A stretch of 64,000 bases of DNA from assembly GCA_013397795.1 (NCBI GenBank), contig VZTJ01001204.1, positions 953,642 through 1,017,641 of the forward strand, in the 5' to 3' direction. Position numbers and translations under genes: made by a program. The notes under the pieces were generated by a model. The model saw nothing but the letters and a program-made list of their open reading frames with translations. It made no database searches and was not told the origin of the DNA. Positions 52,715-63,719 of this stretch are shown here, one piece after another (position 1 is the stretch's first letter; every line of letters starts with the position of its first letter). Source of the DNA: Orthonyx spaldingii (taxonomy: Eukaryota; Chordata; Aves; Passeriformes; Orthonychidae).

Positions 52715-55072
52715 ATATAATATGAGCATCAAAAGAGCAGGCTTTAAAACTGCTCGGTCATTTTGGTAGTTTTGCAACTCTCAGCTATTGAACTAATGGC
52801 CTGAGCAGCTGAATTTTGTTTGGGATGACATGTTTTCAGACAGGCTGTAAATTCAAACTATGAAGAAACTTTGATACTCCCAATTCTTGTTCTTATTCTA
52901 ATATTTAAAACAGTTCTTCTTGATTTATTAGGAGTTAAATAATCATTGCAAGAAAATTAGAGCTATTAAGTACTTTTCACTCATTTAATTTTAAATCTAC
53001 AGATTTGTGACCATCACTGCCTTACAGTGACACCTTCTGGAAAATCTAGGAGGAGAGGGAAAGCTGCTCCGTAAAGGAAGAGAGTGTGTAGGGGACAGAT
53101 GTGAATCAGCACAGATCAGCTTTGGAGCACTCATGCCTGGCAGACTTCTGATGTTCAAATACAGGTACGGTGGTGTTACAGCCACCCTACAGTTCAGTTC
53201 TCTCTAAGAAAACAAACCTATTGCTGTGTCATTGATCTGGCCATGTTTGTTTTCTTCCATAAACTGGTACTTAAGTGTGGGGTAGTCATAGTATCATGCT
53301 TCTTAGCATCTCACAGAGATAAAAACAAATAAATCCAGAAGTAGCTATTTTTGCTGGATTAACATTTATTCTTTTGAAATACTGTCTAAAAATATTGCTA
53401 TATTTTGAGACTGACATTTGTATTAATACTAAGTCTTTAAGGGACAATAATAGCTGCAGTACACGGGTTCAGCTGATTAGGCAACTTGCTTGATCAGACA
53501 CGGAAAACAGGGAAAAAACCCTCAAAATTCATTAGAGAAGAATAGCAGAAGATGTAAAAACACAGTCTCCTTTTCTAGAGAGCTGAACAACCTACTGTCA
53601 TGGCAGAGCTCCCAGTTTCTGGGAGGCTCCCTCAATGTTTAGCGCTCAGAGGAGTTACACCAGCATCAACAGGAGTTTTTGAGACCACTCGCAATACACT
53701 GTCACAAGAGTGCCTCACCAGTTGCAAAAAAGCAAGGCTTTGAGGCTGGCTGCCGTTTCACCAAATGAAAGTTTTACAAGAAAGGTCTGGGATCTGGGGA
53801 TGGCCATGTTTGGTTCATTAGCAGAGTTATGTTGATGAACTGCTTGTGCAGGAATGGTGTAGGAGTAGGTACAGTTTACTCTAAAAAACTGAAATCTAAC
53901 AGAAAACAGAGCTGTTAGGCCCCCACAAAGAGTATGGCAGGGTGATTTTCCAAACTTGCAACTACTGACGTCACAAGAATCAACTCCAAAATGTCTCAAC
54001 ATCCTTACTCACGTTGCCATTGATGACCCTTGTGCCATGAGTCTCTATCCATTTGTATAACAGTGCTAGCTGTAAATTTCCAGCTCATTAGTTAGTATAT
54101 GCAAGCATGAAATCAGCACAGCCATGATGATTTAAACCAGATGGGGGCTGACCTTTAATGTGGACACAGGATCATGTGGGAGAGGAAATTGTATTACTTG
54201 GGAAAGAGTCATTATAACTATCAAAATAAAGCATTAGTCAGGTGAGCTTAGCTGTACTCACAGGGGACTGAACCTTGTGCCCAAACCCACCAGGCTTGGC
54301 TGGCACTGACTCAGCCCAGAGCAAAACACACTCTGGGTTCTGCAGTCACCAAGCTCTCAGCCCTGCGAGATGGGGCAGGCTGGCAGTGTGGTGGGACCTG
54401 CCACCCCCTGATGTACCTGACGGGGACATCCCACATTTCCCATCTCCAAGAAAGTCAGGCTGCACAATTTATCCGTCTGGTCCCAGTGTGGTACCGGCAC
54501 GTGTCCAAAGCCTGCATTCAGTCTCAAGAAATTGAAAATTGTCCCAGTGCTGCCAGAAAGAGAGGACTTCAGGAGTTGGAGGACAGAGATCTTTCCAATG
54601 CAGATTAGCCCAATTTTTCATTTATTTCCAAAGATTTCTGTCATCCTTTGTGTGTTGGTCATTTATCGGATTACATCAGAAAGGGTGCTTTACTTTTCCC
54701 AAAAATAAATTGTTTTTAACATCACAAAAAGGAGACTTTGCTATGCAGATCCAGTTTCTGGAGGAAAAGAGAAGAAAAATCCACTGAGCAATAAAAAAAG
54801 GTGATTCAGGATTGATCATAGATTTGGTTTAAAACCTATGAAATTTTCAAACTTGTGATTACGAAACCTTAGAATTGATTTAGTTAAGTCCTCCAGCTTC
54901 ACCCAGGTGAGGTCTTTAGGTAGACAAACCCGCAGCAGCTGGGGGTTTAGAAAATACCATGTACCATAGGATTTTCAATAAAACAAAGAATGAGTCAACC
55001 CCGATTATATTTATATATAAATCTAATCTCTTTATGTCTGTCTTGTTATTCCAAAGGCTGTGCTCTTTCGTA

Positions 55073-55114
55073 GCAACCAAGGAGGTCACAAAAGCAACAA
55101 AGGAGGTCACAAAG
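55073..55114. repeat. 21-bp tandem duplication
   Basis: GCAACCAAGGAGGTCACAAAA (55073-55093) is followed by an adjacent 21-bp copy (55094-55114) with two mismatches. It falls in a 146-codon frame (54959-55399) and encodes a 7-residue VTKATKE-type repeat there, but that frame is not judged to be a gene. Confidence 0.9.
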
Positions 55115-55640
55115 TTGTGCACAACAGGTGTAATATGGAGAGAGCAAGATGGAAGAAAATACAATATGGACTCACTGGAACTCATGGGAGCAAAAAGGGA
55201 AAGAAGGAGTAGCAGCAGGTATGATCTATGCCTCATGAAAAGAGCTCACCACAGCAGTCTAAGTGAAAGGGGCTTAGTGTTGGAATGCAAACTGATGGTT
55301 ATCTTAAAATTTGATTCCTTTTTTAAAAAAAGGGGAGTAAAATTTGTCACAATAAGCTCAGAACACTTTTTGAAAGCTTGCAATAGCTGTCCCCACTGAG
55401 GCTCTAAAAACACCACTGCAATAGAAGTATGAGAAACTGGAAGTAGAAAATACTTCGCAAGGAACAGCTTAAGACAGTGACTATGAGGTTTTCTTTTTTC
55501 TCAAGATCTGCTGAATTATAAACAAAAATTATTCAAGAAACAAGGGGTGCATGCATTTTTCATTGATAACTATGAGAGTCACATAGCTAATAACAAGAAG
55601 TTTATTTCAGCCTGGATACAAACCATTGGTTTTGAAACCA

Positions 55641-55691
55641 TGAAATGAAAGAGAGAAAGAGAGAGGGAGGCTGAGACACAGAAAGAGAGAG
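55641..55691. repeat. Purine-rich GA tract
   Basis: GAAA and GAGA units dominate the + strand, interrupted by GGCTGAGACACA. Low complexity, not a clean microsatellite. Confidence 0.75.
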
Positions 55692-58122
55692 CCTGTGTAT
55701 TTGCAAAAGGACACAACATGCTGCCTGTTATTGCCTGGTGAAGGACAGGGAGCCTTCTGTACTGCCAATGTAGTTACTATAAACTGCCCCTGAGAAAATA
55801 TTTAAATATAAGTTTCTATTCAATTCAAGAAACAACCTTCAAAAAGAACCCTTTCACTTTAATAGTAATCCATATTAATTTACTACAACAATAACTAGAA
55901 GTCAGTTTGCCAGTTGATGTTTTGCTTTTACTATAAAGCTTGAAATGGAAACTGTGGCCTTGATGAAAACTGTAAAATTCCAGTAAATGGGATTAGTCAT
56001 CCTTTTGTGTGCCCCAGTTCAACATATCAAATAACAAGCAGTGACACCCTCAGCTACCAAGTGGAAGTAAATATACTTCAAAAAGGGAAAAAAAGCCACA
56101 GAGAGGATGAGTAACATTTGACATTTTCATGTACGGAATTTCTGTAAATGTCTCTCTCCCAAAGGAGAAATATCTTCCAAAATTGTGGTATTTCTCTTTG
56201 ATAGACTACTGTGAAATCCAGAGCATTGAAATCCTTAATTAAAACATCTTAATATTTAACTCTTTGCAACCTGGGATCTTGTAAGGCTTTTCAAATCAAC
56301 ATTAGTATAACAAATAGCAAAGGGGAATGGATTTCAATATTTAACATTCCTACAGATTGTGGAAAACTTCACTGCCTGTTCTCTCCCCATCCAATGCCGT
56401 GAGCCTTTTAATTTCACCTTCGAAAGAATTCCATTGAACAAGCAACTCCTCCATTGAGGAAGCAGATACTTCTCACACTAATACTATATGCCTAATCACT
56501 TTGGTTTTGATGGAATATGGCTAATATTTCCCTCCCAGAGCTTACTGTCCCCAGCAGAAACCTCATATATTCACTTTCTGCTCTTGGTTACACATTGTGT
56601 TTTGTCAATCTTGATGCATGCTGCTGCTTGCACAAGCAAGGATACCCCACTGAAAAAGTTGCATATATTAAGTTTCTGGGTTAATTGACTGTTGCTATTG
56701 AGTAAAGCACCCAACTGTTATAAGATTTCAGCATACTGAATGGATCTTAAACAGATTTCCAGTGCAAATATACTCTCAAACACATAGTATAATAGGTATA
56801 ACTTTTTTGATCCGTGGTCAAATTACAGGATGATAAAAGTCCATTTAAAAATTATAGTTATAAATTTCAGTAACTGACGCAAAATGAGAACAACTCCAAC
56901 AACCCCAAATCCTCATAAGTGCTTACTGTTTTTGTTATTCTAACTTCATGTCATGGATCAGAATTAAAAATCCCTACATAATACCTCACTAGCGTCAGTT
57001 AAATCCTCACAATTACTGGTAGCTCTTCAGCATTGGAAGTCATTTCTCTCCATCTTGCAAGAAAGCCATGGTCCACAGCAGTTCCAGTCTTCAGCCTGGT
57101 AAAGAAGGGTCTTCCTCCAGAAACTCAGCCCTGGATATCTTCCTTTGTCAATGTTAGTATGAAAGTCAGAATGGGAGAGCTCCAATATCCAGAATATCCA
57201 TGGCCCATCTCTAAATGGACGCCTGAAGTTCAGAGAGTGGAATCTCTTCTGCAGTGGCAGGATGTCACAACAAAAGGTCACATTCCAGTCTTGCCGCCCT
57301 AGCCAACTGGCCTGACAGAGCACTGTACAGGTGAAGAACAGACTGAAGCCATCAAAAAACCCACCTGCTCATCTTCTCTTGGACACACACAACAGTAGAT
57401 TTACACCTCAAAATGCTTTGTTTTAAATAACAGTCCCAAAAGGGAAAGGATCTTTTGTTTATTGCTGCTATAAACATTAGTTGTGCCACGTTCCTATTCC
57501 AAAGAATGGAAATTTACCTTGCCTTTTGAAAAGAAGGGGATAATCCATACTGCACAACTCGGCAATTCTTTGCACATTGCATACAAGCATTTTGTGGACT
57601 TCAGTTTGGAATCTACAGTATTTCAGTGTTTCGTTTCCACAAGTTAATGTCTTACATTTGATAGAAGCTTTTTACAAAAGTTGAATGAATAAAAATATAG
57701 CACCTTTCACTGCATTCACTGGTGGGCCATGTCAAACAATGCCTGTGGATGAAAGGACAGCTGACACAGGCTGGCCAAAGCAGTTTATATAACAGTAGGA
57801 AAAGGTTGTGTTCTCCAGGCTCACATCAATTACAGCAGTAAGGCCACAGGGAGCACACACATGCTGCACAAAGCCCAGCAAACCCAAGTGAGGCTGCAGG
57901 CAGAGCTGGCCTCGATGCCAACAGAAAATCACAAACGTCCTCAAACTTCTCCTTTTAAGCTACAGCTGGCTGCCAACTGTTCAGCAGCTGCAGAGGAAAG
58001 GAGGAGAAACAGAGAAATTTTACAATTTAACAGCATATAGCTTTGGTACAAATAATTTCAAGGAGAAATAGAGGAAGAAAGCAAGAAAGCAAACACATTA
58101 AACATACATTCTCGCACTGCCC

Positions 58123-58126
58123 NNNN
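58123..58126. other. Assembly gap (4 N)
   Basis: Four ambiguous bases interrupt a C-rich run. The true length is unknown, because the N count may be a placeholder or a low-quality call inside the homopolymer. Confidence 0.95.
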
Positions 58127-58152
58127 CCCCCACCCCCCCCCCCCCCCCCCCC
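58127..58152. repeat. Poly-C tract next to the gap
   Basis: Five C, one A, then 20 uninterrupted C; two further C lie on the other side of the N run. The - strand is therefore a long G run able to form G-quadruplex-like structures and to stall polymerases, which explains the neighbouring gap. Frames translated through it (58058-58255 -, 58098-58370 -) are artefacts. Confidence 0.95.
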
Positions 58153-59548
58153 ATTTTAAAAGGAAGTAAGAGAATTGCAGGGAAATGACATGGCCTTTTA
58201 CAGACACCAAATTTCTGTACCAGCTGAAAGACCAATGATAACAGAACAGCACCAATTATACCTTTAGGCAGATAGGAGAAAGACTGGCATTTAACTGGTC
58301 TACATATACCTAAAAGAGACCCTTCAAAGTCTACAAGATAAAAATTCACAGGACCCATAAATTTTGACATTTAAAGAAGGCAAAGGAAGATAAAGAGATG
58401 ACTCAGGACACCTGAATCAGAGCATGATTACCGTGTGAGACACAGGACCCACCAGTGCACTGCTCTAGGCTCATAGCATCCGCTGATGAGAAGATGTATC
58501 ACCCATTAAGCTAAATAAAGATGCACAAAGGAAGAGTGGGTTCTGGGAAAGAATTTCCAGTAAAGCCACACCGACATGAGTAGTACAGACCACATAGTCT
58601 GACACGGCAGACCCACCACAGAATAAAAATTAGTATCAGAGCTACATGGTTCCACAGGCTGCCTGTTAAAGGGGACCAATAGGAGACCCCAGAGAGAAAA
58701 CACACAGAAAACCGGTATAGGAGACCACAGAGGAAAAAATTTGGAGAAGCATGTTGCTAGTTTTCTAAACATATTCATATGGGATATTTAAACTCATATG
58801 TTAATTATTTTCTCATTAGAAGAGTGCTATTGCACTATTTGCAGACTAAGTTACTACTCAGCATGTGCACTTTGTCCCCAATCTGTCCCTTAGCAGGAAC
58901 ATATTGATACACACTCCCTCATATGGAATACGTTAGACATTAAATATAAAGGCTGTTTTTGTTTTTATATAACTTCACACACACAAAAATAATATCCCAC
59001 GGAATATATATTAATCATGTTTACTGACCTCTGCAGAGTATTAGTACACTTTGAAGTCAGCCTACTGTGCCAAGCCTCTGTCAGCTGAAGCCATAAATTT
59101 TTTGCTTTGCTCCTTGTGTAACTTTTCCTTTCTCTTCCCACCCCAGCCCTCAATGAAGGAAGGTTAGATTTGAGCTAGATGCATTTCTATACTGGCCTAC
59201 CAAAGTGTATGAGATGTGTGAACGCATGACTTTGGTTTGAAGGTACATGTTCTAGTACCCAAGTCATCTTTTCCTCCCAGTAAACTTGCTCAAACAGGCA
59301 TCCTTTTAGAATTGCTCTGCAACAGAATGAAAGCTTTCCAAAAGTACTGTTCTGCCCATCAACGCATCGTTAGATAGCCAAATTTCAAGCCTAAGACTGT
59401 AAGTTAGCTTTAGAAAGTAGTGATCATAAAGCATCTGAGATATGATTTTCCACATATTGTGAACTATAGTACAGCACATCTTTAACTGGATAGGTATTTT
59501 GCATCAGAATACAAAAACATGTTTTATTTTGGAAAAAAACCAAATTAT

Positions 59549-59567
59549 CAACAACAACAACAACAAA
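59549..59567. repeat. CAA microsatellite
   Basis: Six CAA units in a row about 50 bp before the solo LTR. It belongs to the older flanking DNA. Confidence 0.9.
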
Positions 59568-59614
59568 CCAGCTGCTAAAACAAAGTGAAAAGATATGCTG
59601 ATAAAACTCAGCAT

Positions 59615-59620
59615 AAAGTT
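59615..59620. repeat. Left target-site duplication of the solo LTR
   Basis: AAAGTT immediately precedes the LTR's first TG and is repeated exactly after its terminal CA at 60366-60371. Six bases is the duplication size usual for class II (alpha-/beta-like, ERVK) retroviral integrases. Confidence 0.8.
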
Positions 59621-59632
59621 TGTGGCGGTCAC

Positions 59633-59659
59633 CCAGCCGGTGGCGGAGCCACCGGCTGG
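59633..59659. repeat. Perfect 11-bp inverted repeat in U3 (first)
   Basis: CCAGCCGGTGG (59633-59643) pairs exactly with CCACCGGCTGG (59649-59659) across a CGGAG spacer. It is GC-rich and would form a very stable hairpin. It lies 12 bp inside the LTR's left end, where integrase and end-binding proteins act and where a symmetric factor could bind. Confidence 0.9.
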
Positions 59660-59739
59660 ATCGCCCTTGGCGTGTGAAACTGCTGCTTGGCCTGCCTTTT
59701 CAATGTGGATTAACAATCAGGTTGATTGGGCAGACTGTA

Positions 59740-59766
59740 CCTCTCAGGACAGTGAGTCCTGAGAGG
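59740..59766. repeat. Perfect 11-bp inverted repeat in U3 (second)
   Basis: CCTCTCAGGAC (59740-59750) pairs exactly with GTCCTGAGAGG (59756-59766) across an AGTGA spacer. Arm and spacer lengths are identical to those of the first inverted repeat, but the sequence is unrelated. Confidence 0.9.
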
Positions 59767-59846
59767 AAGGCAGGTTGAGGCAGTTTCCCGCCATGGGTTG
59801 CCATCCATCAAGGCTCCGTCCCATCCCCTTTCCCCTCAGAACTTAT

Positions 59847-59880
59847 TTTAATATTCATGTAGTTAGTTTAATATTCATGT
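59847..59880 (+). repeat. 14-bp direct repeat in U3 (enhancer-like)
   Basis: TTTAATATTCATGT occurs at 59847-59860 and 59867-59880, a 20-bp period. Short tandem repeats of this kind, 150-180 bp upstream of the TATA box, are typical of retroviral U3 enhancers. ATATTCAT is loosely octamer-like. The bound factor is unknown. Confidence 0.75.
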
Positions 59881-60024
59881 TTAGCCAGAAGGTTCTGTAG
59901 TTCTGTTTCCCCCATTGGTTGATTTAAATTTGTCCCTCCTTTGTGTCACGGTTATTGGCTGGTGTCATCACCCATCATGTACCCCATTTGTCTGTTCCCG
60001 TTCTCCCCCTTTTTTTCCTCCCCT

Positions 60025-60030
60025 TATAAA
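60025..60030 (+). promoter_or_regulatory. TATA box of the solo LTR
   Basis: TATAAA in CCCTTATAAACCCC, preceded by a pyrimidine-rich run and two inverted CCAAT boxes. Transcription would start about 25-30 bp downstream, near 60055, marking the start of R. Confidence 0.7.
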
Positions 60031-60109
60031 CCCCTGCAACGGTCCCCCCGCGGCTCGTTCTGCGGTCCCCATCCTCATAGTGTGTTCGCCTGTCCACGCC
60101 AGGGCAGGG

Positions 60110-60115
60110 AATAAA
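60110..60115 (+). terminator. Poly(A) signal of the solo LTR
   Basis: AATAAA about 80 bp downstream of the TATA box, followed by a GT-rich CGTGGGTTTTTG element (60118-60129). This is the usual R/U5 poly(A) arrangement in a retroviral LTR and could end transcripts reading through on the + strand. Confidence 0.7.
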
Positions 60116-60365
60116 CTCGTGGGTTTTTGCCGCTAACGAGTCCTCTCCTCATCCTTTGCCGTCTCCATGTTCGCTATTACTTCATCGATCGCTGCCAGCC
60201 CCAGCCTGGGTTTCAGAACCAACAGCTCTTCTCAGAGCTGCCCCACAGGGGCTAAAGGCATAGCCTTGCCGCTACGCGTGCCTGCGATGCGCAAGCCCTG
60301 TCGACCGGGCACTCGAGAATACTGTCGCCCACTGACCAGCCGGGCGGTCAGGCGGTCCTGCAACA

Positions 60366-60371
60366 AAAGTT
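60366..60371. repeat. Right target-site duplication of the solo LTR
   Basis: AAAGTT directly after the LTR's terminal CA, identical to the copy at 59615-59620. No decay in either copy supports a fairly recent insertion. Confidence 0.8.
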
Positions 60372-60896
60372 GTGCAGAATTTTCTGCCCTAAGACACAAT
60401 GCCATCTAGCAGTGGAAAAGGAGTTATCTTTCAGCCATCAGCTAGCGTAGGCAGGCACAGACACGTCATCCATAGGATAACAGCATCAGCCAGCCAGCCA
60501 GTGGTTGATGTTCCCAACATCTCTCTGCAAATCCTGGTCCAGTAGGAATATCTCTTGAGAGTCTCTCAGCAAGAGTCACTGAGAATTATTATGAAAGCTG
60601 AGTATGAAGGCACTTACTGGATGCCAAAACATAAGCATTGCTTGATAAGAGCAACTCAGGAAAGTCAGTCTAAACTTTACATACTTCCACCATTAGCAGT
60701 TCCAGCTCCAGTGGAGCAAACAAATGCAGTACTACAAAAAGATAATCCTGTTCCTTCACTCAGGAGAGAAACACAGAGTTCATATAAACAAGAAAGACAC
60801 ACAGAAAACTCGGCTCTAGCTGACATACAAGTAAAAGTTAAGGAAGCAAGATGAATTTTCCCTAGAGTCACATCAGAAGTAGTGATTGTTTGTGGC

Positions 60897-60980
60897 TATG
60901 CATAGTTAATATCTATATCCATTGTATTTTAAAGTCTATATGCATAGTTAATATCCATATGCATTGTATTTAAAAGTCTA
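60897..60980. repeat. 42-bp tandem duplication, two copies
   Basis: Two adjacent 42-bp units (60897-60938 and 60939-60980) each begin TATGCATAGTTAATATC and end AAAGTCTA. They differ at three positions. Each carries ATGCAT palindromes. It is older than the 49-bp duplication at 18978 judging by its mismatches. Confidence 0.92.
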
Positions 60981-62845
60981 GCCTTCTGATTTTGACTCTC
61001 TGAAGACTACTAAAGCACTCTGCCTGCAGTAGCCTGAAACCAGTGGTGAACATGACCTTCAGTATATTTTTCATAGTAAAAATTATTTTAGAGCCTAGTT
61101 GCCATCTGGCTACAATTGTTTAGGACCAAAGATAGCTGTCTCAGCTGGAAAGGAAGGAATTGGGAGCATAGGAGGGGCATTTAAAAAGAACATGGATGTA
61201 ACACAAGATTTTCTCCCCAGCTCTGAGAAACTGTCATTAACTCAACAACACTTGGAAAGCTGGTGGTTTAACTCACCAGTGGACAAGCAAATGTCTTTTT
61301 TCTGGCTATGATGCCAAACAAATACAGCCTCTCTGAGTGTCTGAGCTGTGTGATCCCACGCCAAGGTCTGTGCTGGCTCTCAGTAAAAACAGGCTTGAAA
61401 GGTATCTGTCTCCATCCCATTGGAACTGCCAGTTCTATGCTGTGTGTATAAACACTGAGTGCCAGAAGCATTCTCCAGCCTGGGATCCTCACCATTTTCT
61501 ACTTTACTTTTTTCTGGCATTGCCTGGGGACAAGAACTTCAGGTTTTAGTAAAGCATTGCTATAATATTAAAGAAAAATATTACATTCATTTTGAAACTC
61601 TTAATAAATCTTAAGAATTTAAACCTGCTGTCTTCCCATTATACTCTAAAAATACACACATTGAAGAGGAAAAATTTTATGATGATCAGTGTCATCAAAT
61701 ATATTAGTAGATGAGACTAGTCAGTGTTACATAATTATGCCATGAAAGATTCTGACATCAAAACAAAAGTACATTATTCACAAGGGAGTTATTAAAGTAA
61801 CAGCAAGCCACCTGAACTCTAAATTCCCACTTTTTAGTTTTATATCTGAAATTTGACCTCATAGAAGTGAAATTCAGTGCATGAAATAGAATGGCCTTCT
61901 TGAAAAAAAGTACCTGCCAGCATGCTTACTGCATCGCTATTCATAGTGTGCTCAGAGTGCACACACTCTTTTCACCACAGTATGGATAAAGATAAGAGAT
62001 GCCTCTGAATGCTTTAGAATTTGTTTCTACTTTGAAAGAGTTAGTTATAGGCTGTGATACAATTCAGAGGCAGTTTTCTGATGAAGCTGAAATGGCCACT
62101 CTCCTGGGCTGGGAAAGGATGTTACTGCAAGGATTCCATTAGTCACCAAAGCATTTTTCTCTTAAATGTGCCAGTTTTTGACCTTGGAGGTCAGCAATAG
62201 ACTGTGCATCTGTTGTTGGTTGGTTTTCCTGAAGACTCATATCTAAGAGCTCAGGCTGATGTTTCCCTAATTGCATTTCCTTTCTACAACAGTTTGCCAT
62301 GGCCTCATTCAAAAAGGGGTTCATGCAACCTGGAAGTGCTTTTTGAGGCACTTGGGATAGGGTCTGCTCCATTATTTCTGGCTGAGAAAGAACTGCCCAG
62401 CAGAAACCTTCACATCCCAGTAAAACTAACCAAAGGAGTCTATTCGGAGCAGGGGAGGGGGGAAAAAACCAAAAATAATATACAACTAAATCAGAGCTAT
62501 CCCACAACAGCGAGATTCAAGGGAGCCACAAGGGAGCTTTTATTTGCAATCAGCTACAGGCAGAGAGCTCCTAGCATATGGACAATAGGATAAGAAGGGA
62601 AATGACAGCAATTATTACCAAAATAAACAAAAACTGCAAGAATGAAATACAGCCTATTTTTTCCCAAATAATTCAAACAAGTGGATGAAAACTGAAAAAA
62701 AATAATTCTTTTTAAAGAATCTCTCTCCTTGCAAAAGACAAATACTTCAAAGCAGGAAGCAAGCACTGTGACACATGAAGGTTATTGATGATGTGTTCTT
62801 GTTTCCAGTAAGTATTTAGTGTGTTTCAGATGGCTTAAATGGAAG

Positions 62846-62870
62846 GAAAAAAAAATAAAAAATAAAAAAT
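62846..62870. repeat. A-rich tract
   Basis: A9, TAAAAAA and TAAAAAAT units. No element body could be linked to it. Confidence 0.75.
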
Positions 62871-63185
62871 ACTTCTGCCAAATACAAAGAGGTAGTTTTT
62901 TCTTGCTTTTCCTTCCATGTTACTTGAATTGTTCCCTTGTTTGGTTGCATATTTTAAAGGAAATACCTTTTAAAACCTTTTGCATTCACCCAAGCTGTAA
63001 TATACAAGAATGGCAAAATACTAAGTATCTTATTTATGTCTTCTGTGTGTGTAAGACCAAATATTTACAGTACATATCTCTGTGCAAAGTTATACAGAGC
63101 AGAAAGCAGTCACCATGGAGATGACAGACACAAAAGATGGATTAATATCGCAAATCAAAATCTGGCATCTGAAATCTCCTCTTTC

Positions 63186-63286
63186 AAAAAAAAACCCCAA
63201 AAAACCACCAAATCTACACCACACAAAAAAAACCCAACAACAAAACAAAACAAAAAAACTCAACCAACAAAATAAACAGAAAAATA
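63186..63286. repeat. A-rich / CAAAA low-complexity tract
   Basis: About 100 bp of A runs separated by CC, CCC and CAA units, with a CAAAACAAAACAAAAAAA core near 63241-63258. It may be a long decayed retroelement tail. Two lysine- and threonine-rich frames passing through it (63036-63275 and 63082-63324) are composition artefacts. Confidence 0.85.
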
Positions 63287-63719
63287 GCCCATCTGCTCTT
63301 GATTTCCTGATGTCATATCCTTAAATCCCTCCAGTGAAAATGTCTTTTAGGAACAATATTAAACGCACAAGCTACTCCTGTGATCAGGATTGAGCATGAA
63401 ACAAATTTATATAGACATAGAATGGAAAAATTTTCAAGAGCTCACAAAAAATAACTTGCACAGGCTTTCTGGGAAATTGCGTATCTGGAAAAAAAGTCCA
63501 CGACATGATATATATCACCCTGTGGCAACAGTTTATCAAGTAGACAAGCCTTCTCACAAGCCTAAGTCCAACCTGTTATTTTATGTCCGAGAATTTCAAG
63601 TTTGAAATCCAATGAATGTATATTTGCTCTCACAGTTACTCTTTCACACTTTATGACATAACTGTAAAAAATAAATTAATTTATTAGAGGATTGTGTGGG
63701 GTGGCTGATTCTTCCCTAT

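Larger units (their letters stand above)
45271..59548. other. Non-genic unique sequence
   Basis: No gene is supported over about 14 kb. From about 51380 to 52560 the sequence is pyrimidine-rich and less AT-rich, with overlapping frames in several phases (51329-51712, 51804-51986, 51983-52198, 52087-52296 +). None shows a domain and no defensible splice model links them. A segment near 52173-52199 faintly resembles an antisense CR1 interior but is too poor to call. The region 57027-57323 is open on both strands for about 90 codons without a recognisable family. Confidence 0.6.
59621..60365 (+). mobile_element. Solo LTR of an avian endogenous retrovirus, 745 bp, well preserved
   Basis: The element starts TGTGGCGGTC and ends GTCCTGCAACA, giving the canonical TG...CA with imperfectly inverted ends, flanked by a perfect 6-bp duplication. 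Its CpG content and GC richness contrast sharply with the AT-rich flanks. U3 holds two perfect 11-bp inverted repeats, a 14-bp direct repeat, two ATTGG (inverted CCAAT) boxes at 59914-59918 and 59954-59958, and TATAAA at 60025-60030. AATAAA at 60110-60115 with GT-rich text after it sets the R/U5 boundary near 60130, leaving a U5 of about 235 bp. No primer-binding site, gag, pol or env follows, so the provirus was reduced to one LTR by recombination between its LTRs. A 6-bp duplication favours a class II (ERVK-like) origin. The named family is not known to me. Frames at 59915-60136 and 60167-60409 are not genes. Confidence 0.88.
60372..63719. other. Non-genic unique sequence
   Basis: No gene is supported. 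It holds a short CCAG/GCCA run near 60487-60501, the 42-bp tandem duplication at 60897-60980, an A-rich tract at 62846-62870 and a longer one at 63186-63286. Frames of 122 codons (62139-62507 -) and 129 codons (62204-62593 +) cover the same bases on opposite strands and show no domain. Confidence 0.65.

Noticed and set aside
53027..53040. Second CTCF-like core on the - strand
   Set aside because: Two mismatches to the core consensus, including one in the central GG, so it is not listed as a feature; it is kept only as a partner to test.
54959..55399. 146-codon frame with a VTKATKE repeat
   Set aside because: The protein repeat is only the translation of a 21-bp tandem DNA duplication. Nothing else in the frame resembles a protein family, and an antisense frame of 106 codons covers the same bases.
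57027..57323. Region open for about 90 codons on both strands, with a tryptophan-rich antisense translation
   Set aside because: It was considered as a possible exon, but no family could be recognised and no convincing splice sites or start context support it. Homology search would decide.
58058..58370. Two antisense frames with poly-glycine and X residues
   Set aside because: They are translations through the poly-C tract and the N gap.
60167..60409. 80-codon arginine- and serine-rich frame at the LTR's right end
   Set aside because: It runs across the LTR boundary into flanking DNA, so it is a chance frame in CpG-rich U5 sequence.
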